DNA from: JBOFDK01 sp051650305
Lineage (GTDB): Bacteria > Bacillota > Clostridia > Lachnospirales > Cellulosilyticaceae
Assembly: GCA_051650305.1 (NCBI GenBank)
Contig: JBOFIT010000001.1
Span: 1 to 8,787, forward strand
Direction of reading: 5' to 3'
Length of the DNA: 8,787 bases
In this document: piece after piece, positions 6,001-8,787 of the stretch
Position numbering within the stretch: position 1 is the stretch's first letter
Layout of the letters: each line of letters opens with the position of its first letter
Translations under genes and position numbers: made by a program
The notes under the pieces: generated by a model
What the model was told of the DNA's origin: nothing
The model's input: the letters and a program-made list of their open reading frames with translations, nothing else
Databases searched by the model: none

Positions 6001-8787
6001 GAAGATATCGTAGTAGGGACACCTATTGCAGGACGCAATCAAGGGAAATTCGATGGTGTGGTAGGCATGTTCGTCAATACGTTAGCCATTAGAAGTCTTG
6101 TGACGCCAGACAAATGTGTCAGTGCGTTTTTAAGCGAAGTGAAGCAAACAATGCTAGAAGCCTATAAGCATGAAGCTTTCCAGTTCGAAGATGTGGTGGC
6201 GTGTGTAGACGCCCATACACGGTATGATGAAAATCCACTATTCAATACCATGTTTGCTTTACAAAACTTAGGGGGTAGTGGAATCGAGCTTCAAGGGATG
6301 TCATTTACGCCTTATCCTATCCAACAAGAGACGTCTCGCTTTGAACTGATGTTTAATGCAATCCCTAAAAAGCAAGGGCTAGAGGTAGAAGTGGAATACC
6401 GAACAGGTCGCTTTAAAGAAGCTACCATTAAAGCCATGGGTGACCACTTTATCAATCTGTTAAACGCTTGTATAGCGGATGCTTCCCAGACACTAGGGTC
6501 TATCAGCATGGTAAGTCCTGAAGCCTTAGCGCAAGTACATGGGGAGGGATGGCTTCATGAGAAAGCTTATCCACTTCATAAAAATCTCGTACAGCTAATT
6601 GATGAGCAAGTGAAAAAGCAACCAACGGCACTTGCAGTTATAAGTGGAAGTGAACGCCTGACCTATGAAGCGTTAGACACTTGTGCGAACCAAGTAGCTA
6701 AGTATTTACAGATGCAAGGTGTTGCGAAAGGGGACATTGTAGGAATCGCCCAGGAAAGAAGTAGTGGATGCATCGTAAGTATACTAGGGATTTTAAAAAT
6801 AGGTGCAGTGTATCTGCCTATTGATACGACTTATCCTCAAGAACGCGTTGACTATATGTTAAAAGATAGTGGGGCAAAGGTACTTCTCACCCCAGCATGC
6901 CTACAAGAAGCATTGCAAGTAACATTAGAAGACGTATGTACATATGAAGACGTGGCAAGTACGGACCCCGCTTATGTGATTTATACATCCGGGTCGACAG
7001 GTACACCGAAGGGGGTCGTGGTATCCCATAGAAGCGTGGTGAACTTTATTTATAGCCTGAAAGACCAATATGAAGAAAATGTAGGGAAAGATGATAAGTT
7101 CTTAGCCCTTACCAATTTATGTTTTGATGTGAGTGTAAGTGAAATCTTTACAGCATTATGCTTTGGGGCAGCACTTCATTTTTATCAGACCGGTGACTTC
7201 TTAGATTTACAAAGCATCGCCCAGTATATGACAGAGGAAGGCATCACCTATACCTACTTACCACCAGCATATCTTGAAACCATGTGCGAGCTTTTAGGGA
7301 GTCAAGAGAAAAAAGTGCAGCTTAATAAAATGCTAGTAGGTGTGGAACCTATCAAAGATCATGTATTAGATGGGTATTTGGCACTGAACCCTAAGATGTG
7401 CATTGTCAACGGCTATGGTCCTACAGAAGCTACCATATGTGCAAGCTTTTATGTGTATAAACCATCAGGCCAAAGAGAACGTATCGTTCCTATCGGTAAA
7501 GCATTGGCGAATACCAACCTTTATATATTGGATAAAAGCTTACAACCAGTACCACAAGGTGTACAGGGAGAAATCTGCATTTCAGGGGAAGGCTTAGCAT
7601 TAGGATATCTAGGAAAGCCTGAGCTCAGCAGTGAAAAGTTCATTACCAATCCATTTGCCAGTGGCCAACGTTTGTATCGTACAGGAGATATGGGTAAATT
7701 CTTAGAAGATGGTAACGTTCAGTTTATGGGGCGTCAGGATCATCAAGTTAAAATCAGAGGCTACCGTATTGAACTGGGAGAAGTAGAAGCGAAACTAAGC
7801 GAGGTACAAGGCGTTAAACATGCCGTTGTATTGGATCAAGTGGATGCAGCGGATGTGAAGTATCTATGTGCATATGTGGTACTTAGTGAGGCCGTAGAAC
7901 TGAAAACATTACGCCAACAATTAAAAGCTAAGCTACCATCTTATATGATTCCATCCCACTTTGTACTACTTGAGACATTACCAGTCACCTCTAATGGGAA
8001 AATAGACCGAAAAGCTTTAGTAGCTCTGGGAGAAGGCGTACAAATAGAAAAAAATTACGTGGAACCACAAACAACAACTGAAAAACAATTAGCCGCCCTA
8101 TGGGAAGAAGTGCTAGAGACGAAACCTATCGGTAGAGAAGATGACTTCTTTGAATTAGGTGGTCACTCCATTAAAGCGACACGTCTTGCACATCAGATGA
8201 AAGACACCTTTAACGTACAGGTACCTATACGAACCATCTTTGATTATCCATCTGTTCAGCAGATGGCTGATTGGTTAGAAAAGCAAGAGCAAGTAGTGGT
8301 AAGCGAAGAACAAGGTGTAGAAGAAAAAGAGCTGTATCAGGCATCAACAGACCAAGAAAGGATGTATATCGTCCAGACACTTGAACCAGAGAGTACAGCA
8401 TACAATATGCCAGTAGCTTTTGAAGTTCAAGGGGCTTTAGATTTCGGGCGGGTAAAAGAAGCCTTCAGGTATATGATAAATCGCCATGAAGCGTTACGGA
8501 CATCTTTCCATAGGGTAGATGACGTCCTGATGCAAAAGATCCATCCTATAAGTGAAGTAGACTTACCTATAAGTCAAATCAAGTGTACACAGGACGAAGT
8601 CACCCAAGTATTAAAGCAGTTTATCCAGCCGTTTAATCTTACGGATGCACCACTTTTACGTGTGAACGTGATCGCACTAGCAAGTGAGCACTTTATACTT
8701 GCATTAGATATGCATCATATTATCTCAGATGGACGCACCATCGAAATTCTAGCAGAGGAATTTACACGTTTGTATAGTGGGGAGCAA
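3013..8787 (+). CDS. Hybrid trans-AT-type PKS/NRPS synthase (3' end outside window)
   Basis: A giant multimodular synthase, 1925 codons visible in one uninterrupted frame with no stop before the window edge. Domain order: short N-terminal segment (1-27), KS (28-455), AT-less linker (456-610), ACP (646-718), condensation (744-1175), adenylation (1191-1670), PCP (1690-1757), second condensation (from 1773, cut at the edge). It should extend an acyl chain by one ketide, join it to an amino acid as an amide, then pass it to a further peptide module. No AT, KR, DH, ER, MT, E or TE domain is visible, so malonyl loading must come from elsewhere and the beta-keto group is not reduced by this part. 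ATG3013 is 1 nt after the PPTase stop TAA, with a GGGGG tract (3004-3008) as its ribosome binding site. Absence of an upstream loading domain suggests the starter comes from another protein. The final product is not recognised. Confidence 0.95.
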   Translation, partial: MVKINLASLEQISMDKLIQKKEIQANEIAIIGIAGQFPKAEDIDAFWENLKEGLTCVQAFPEQRREDADKYVSNFVPKLFGKGYGIGSYLEDIDTFDYSFFKLSPSEANLMDPSQRLFLQTAYHAIEDAGYAGERIRGSHTGVYLGYNADALYAYRDIVKDAKEESLAMAVPGNLTSIIASRIAYLLDFKGPSLSVDTACSSSLVAVHLACQAIRSGDCHMALAGSVRLNLLPVKHDQKLGIESSDGITRTFDESSDGTGNGEGVCILMLKGLSDAIKDKDYIYGVIKGSAMNQDGSSVGITAPNVKAQEEVILKAWEHANIDPRTISYIEAHGTGTRLGDPIEIDALTRAFRKYTEDKHFCAIGSVKTNMGHLDNAAGMAGMAKATLALRAAMIPPHLHFKTPNTQIDFDNAPVYVETKLTKWEPQDMPRRCGVSAFGLSGTNCHIVMEEAPYVAPRQESGKASMVPLSAKSKEALQHLVEAYQNFAFDEGCVLRDIAYTASFGREHHKYRLGIVATDVAMLQEKLRSLTVPYVTDEVNGIFYGEVGQGTMDMKSEVVAEMTSSLRAAHYVSGQALEWQPDTGEDVRKTRIPCYPFEKKRCWVELPEIRKGEDQAEEASARTQVKEAQQSQGFTVKPLGKEDEDYTLLERHLTQIYGEVLGFEEINIEDDFFDLGGDSIIAMKIAKIIQDRLGIQAHMADLLECIGIAEYSAYLLENADCSKLMAKETEVPQEEASDEQVEIRCYPASSAQKRLFVTCQDEALSVTYNITNAIEIQGAMEVAKITEVFNALTKRHESLRTSFEIQDGEIMQIIHPTATFEVEHEVCAPTEVDEKIRSFVKGFDLTTYPLMRVKLLQLQEDKWILVFDASHLICDGYSVHLISSEFIRLYAGDKLGKLGVQYHDYTSDQEAFKQEEAYKGHQDYWQRKLGGDLQKLELPNDFQEITNQSKKGAIYRFTIPEAMMAKVNAFASEQGTTLYMVLLAVYKVMLSKYCQQEDIVVGTPIAGRNQGKFDGVVGMFVNTLAIRSLVTPDKCVSAFLSEVKQTMLEAYKHEAFQFEDVVACVDAHTRYDENPLFNTMFALQNLGGSGIELQGMSFTPYPIQQETSRFELMFNAIPKKQGLEVEVEYRTGRFKEATIKAMGDHFINLLNACIADASQTLGSISMVSPEALAQVHGEGWLHEKAYPLHKNLVQLIDEQVKKQPTALAVISGSERLTYEALDTCANQVAKYLQMQGVAKGDIVGIAQERSSGCIVSILGILKIGAVYLPIDTTYPQERVDYMLKDSGAKVLLTPACLQEALQVTLEDVCTYEDVASTDPAYVIYTSGSTGTPKGVVVSHRSVVNFIYSLKDQYEENVGKDDKFLALTNLCFDVSVSEIFTALCFGAALHFYQTGDFLDLQSIAQYMTEEGITYTYLPPAYLETMCELLGSQEKKVQLNKMLVGVEPIKDHVLDGYLALNPKMCIVNGYGPTEATICASFYVYKPSGQRERIVPIGKALANTNLYILDKSLQPVPQGVQGEICISGEGLALGYLGKPELSSEKFITNPFASGQRLYRTGDMGKFLEDGNVQFMGRQDHQVKIRGYRIELGEVEAKLSEVQGVKHAVVLDQVDAADVKYLCAYVVLSEAVELKTLRQQLKAKLPSYMIPSHFVLLETLPVTSNGKIDRKALVALGEGVQIEKNYVEPQTTTEKQLAALWEEVLETKPIGREDDFFELGGHSIKATRLAHQMKDTFNVQVPIRTIFDYPSVQQMADWLEKQEQVVVSEEQGVEEKELYQASTDQERMYIVQTLEPESTAYNMPVAFEVQGALDFGRVKEAFRYMINRHEALRTSFHRVDDVLMQKIHPISEVDLPISQIKCTQDEVTQVLKQFIQPFNLTDAPLLRVNVIALASEHFILALDMHHIISDGRTIEILAEEFTRLYSGEQ
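3094..4377 (+). other. Ketosynthase (KS) domain
   Basis: Decarboxylative Claisen condensation domain with a complete catalytic set. Cys200 lies in DTACSSSL, His333 in EAHGTGT, and Lys368 and His373 in KTNMGHL. The C-terminal signature GVSAFGLSGTNCHIV is present. The active Cys is not replaced by Gln, so this is not a KSQ-type decarboxylating loader; it should accept and elongate an acyl chain. Confidence 0.95.
4378..4842 (+). other. AT-less post-KS linker (trans-AT docking-like)
   Basis: After the KS comes the usual KS-side linker (PLSAKSKEAL, then LRDIAYTASFGREHHKYRL), followed by ALEWQ and RIPCYPFEKKRCWVE. The AT motifs GHSxG and the substrate motif YASH/HAFH are absent and the stretch is only about 155 residues, half an AT. 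This is the arrangement of trans-AT PKS modules, which get malonyl units from a free acyltransferase. No such AT gene is in the window. Confidence 0.75.
4948..5166 (+). other. Acyl carrier domain after the KS
   Basis: Carrier fold with the phosphopantetheine site DDFFDLGGDSI; the attachment serine is Ser679. It carries the ketide product of the KS. The LGGDS form is common to both ACPs and PCPs; position after the KS makes it the PKS carrier. Confidence 0.92.
5242..6537 (+). other. Condensation domain 1 (PKS to NRPS junction)
   Basis: Forms the amide bond between the ACP-bound acyl chain and the amino acid on the downstream PCP. Motifs: PASSAQKRLF, RHESLRTSF (795-803), SHLICDG (870-876), VGTPIAGR, MFVNTLAIR, NPLFNTMF and RFELMF. 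The core motif differs from HHxxxDG at the first position (Ser870), but the catalytic second His (His871) and Asp875 remain, so it is probably active. Confidence 0.9.
6583..8022 (+). other. Adenylation domain
   Basis: Activates an amino acid with ATP as the aminoacyl-adenylate and loads it on the next PCP. Motifs: YVIYTSGSTGTPKGV (1321-1335), FDVSVSE (1371-1377), NGYGPTEATIC (1466-1476), YRTGD, and NGKIDR with Lys1663. Aligning by eye to GrsA, the specificity residues are D1372 V1373 S1376 Y1415 L1441 G1443 G1467 I1475 C1476 K1663. Asp at the first place indicates an alpha-amino acid; the exact substrate is not recognised. Confidence 0.93.
8080..8283 (+). other. Peptidyl carrier domain
   Basis: Carrier domain of the amino acid module, with DDFFELGGHSI and phosphopantetheine attachment at Ser1719. 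LGGHS is the usual PCP form. No epimerization domain follows, so the residue is expected to stay in the L form unless epimerized elsewhere. Confidence 0.94.
8329..8787 (+). other. Condensation domain 2, N-terminal part
   Basis: About 150 residues are visible: STDQERMYIVQTLEPES, TAYNMP, RHEALRTSF and the intact core motif HHIISDG (His1901-Gly1907), where His1902 is the catalytic position. It shows that at least one more peptide module follows beyond the window. Lack of an upstream E domain fits an L-to-L condensing type. Confidence 0.93.

Noticed and set aside
4709..6509. Minus-strand ORFs at 4709-4897, 5075-5302 and 6312-6509
   Set aside because: All fall inside the continuous synthase frame with conserved domain motifs; no independent ribosome binding site or family signal.
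7403..7597. Plus-strand 64-codon ORF inside the adenylation domain
   Set aside because: It is a different frame over the A-domain core (NGYGPTEATIC), which is clearly the coding frame.
3013..8787. Possible frameshift, since this gene is not a closed ORF
   Set aside because: The frame was followed from ATG3013 to the last base (5775 nt, 1925 codons) with motifs of every domain in the same frame; it only lacks a stop because the window ends.

Overview
The window reads as low-to-moderate GC Gram-positive DNA, most likely an anaerobic Clostridia/Lachnospiraceae-type Firmicute. This is inferred from strong AGGAGG-type ribosome binding sites, AT-rich intergenic DNA, AGA/ATA-rich codon use and the protein families present. 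It holds the left edge of a hybrid polyketide/non-ribosomal peptide biosynthetic cluster, together with what looks like a dedicated peptide-pheromone (quorum-sensing) switch.

Left part (1-2342): a large cytoplasmic regulator (18-1868, + strand) has two separate XRE-type helix-turn-helix domains, each followed by TPR-like helical repeats. It converges on a tiny minus-strand gene at 1929-2078 that is absent from simple long-ORF calling. That gene encodes a 49-residue pre-peptide with a textbook signal peptide and a mature part of about 24 residues ending in SPPVDVVVTH. The two genes share a bidirectional hairpin terminator (1872-1918). Regulator plus small exported peptide is the layout of RRNPP-type systems (Rap/Rgg/NprR/PlcR/PrgX). 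The AT-rich region 2079-2342 lies between the peptide gene and the divergent biosynthetic operon. It holds a candidate operator dyad (2115-2136) overlapping the -35 position of the peptide promoter, a perfect 16-bp palindrome, and a TTACAA direct repeat spaced one helical turn.

Right part (2343-8787): an Sfp-type 4'-phosphopantetheinyl transferase (2343-3011) is followed one base later by a giant hybrid synthase gene. The synthase is open from 3013 to the end of the window (1925 codons, no stop). Its domains in order are KS, AT-less trans-AT-style linker, ACP, C, A, PCP, C (cut off by the window edge). The transferase would convert the carrier domains of its neighbour to the holo form. The KS-ACP module would need malonyl units from a separate acyltransferase. 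The first C domain would join the polyketide acyl chain to the amino acid activated by the A domain, and the second C domain continues to further peptide modules outside the window.

Working model (inference): the peptide is secreted, matured and re-imported. It binds the TPR region of the regulator, which then acts on the divergent control region to tune both its own peptide gene and the PPTase-PKS/NRPS operon, so the metabolite is made in a density-dependent way. No tRNA, rRNA, CRISPR array or insertion sequence was seen.
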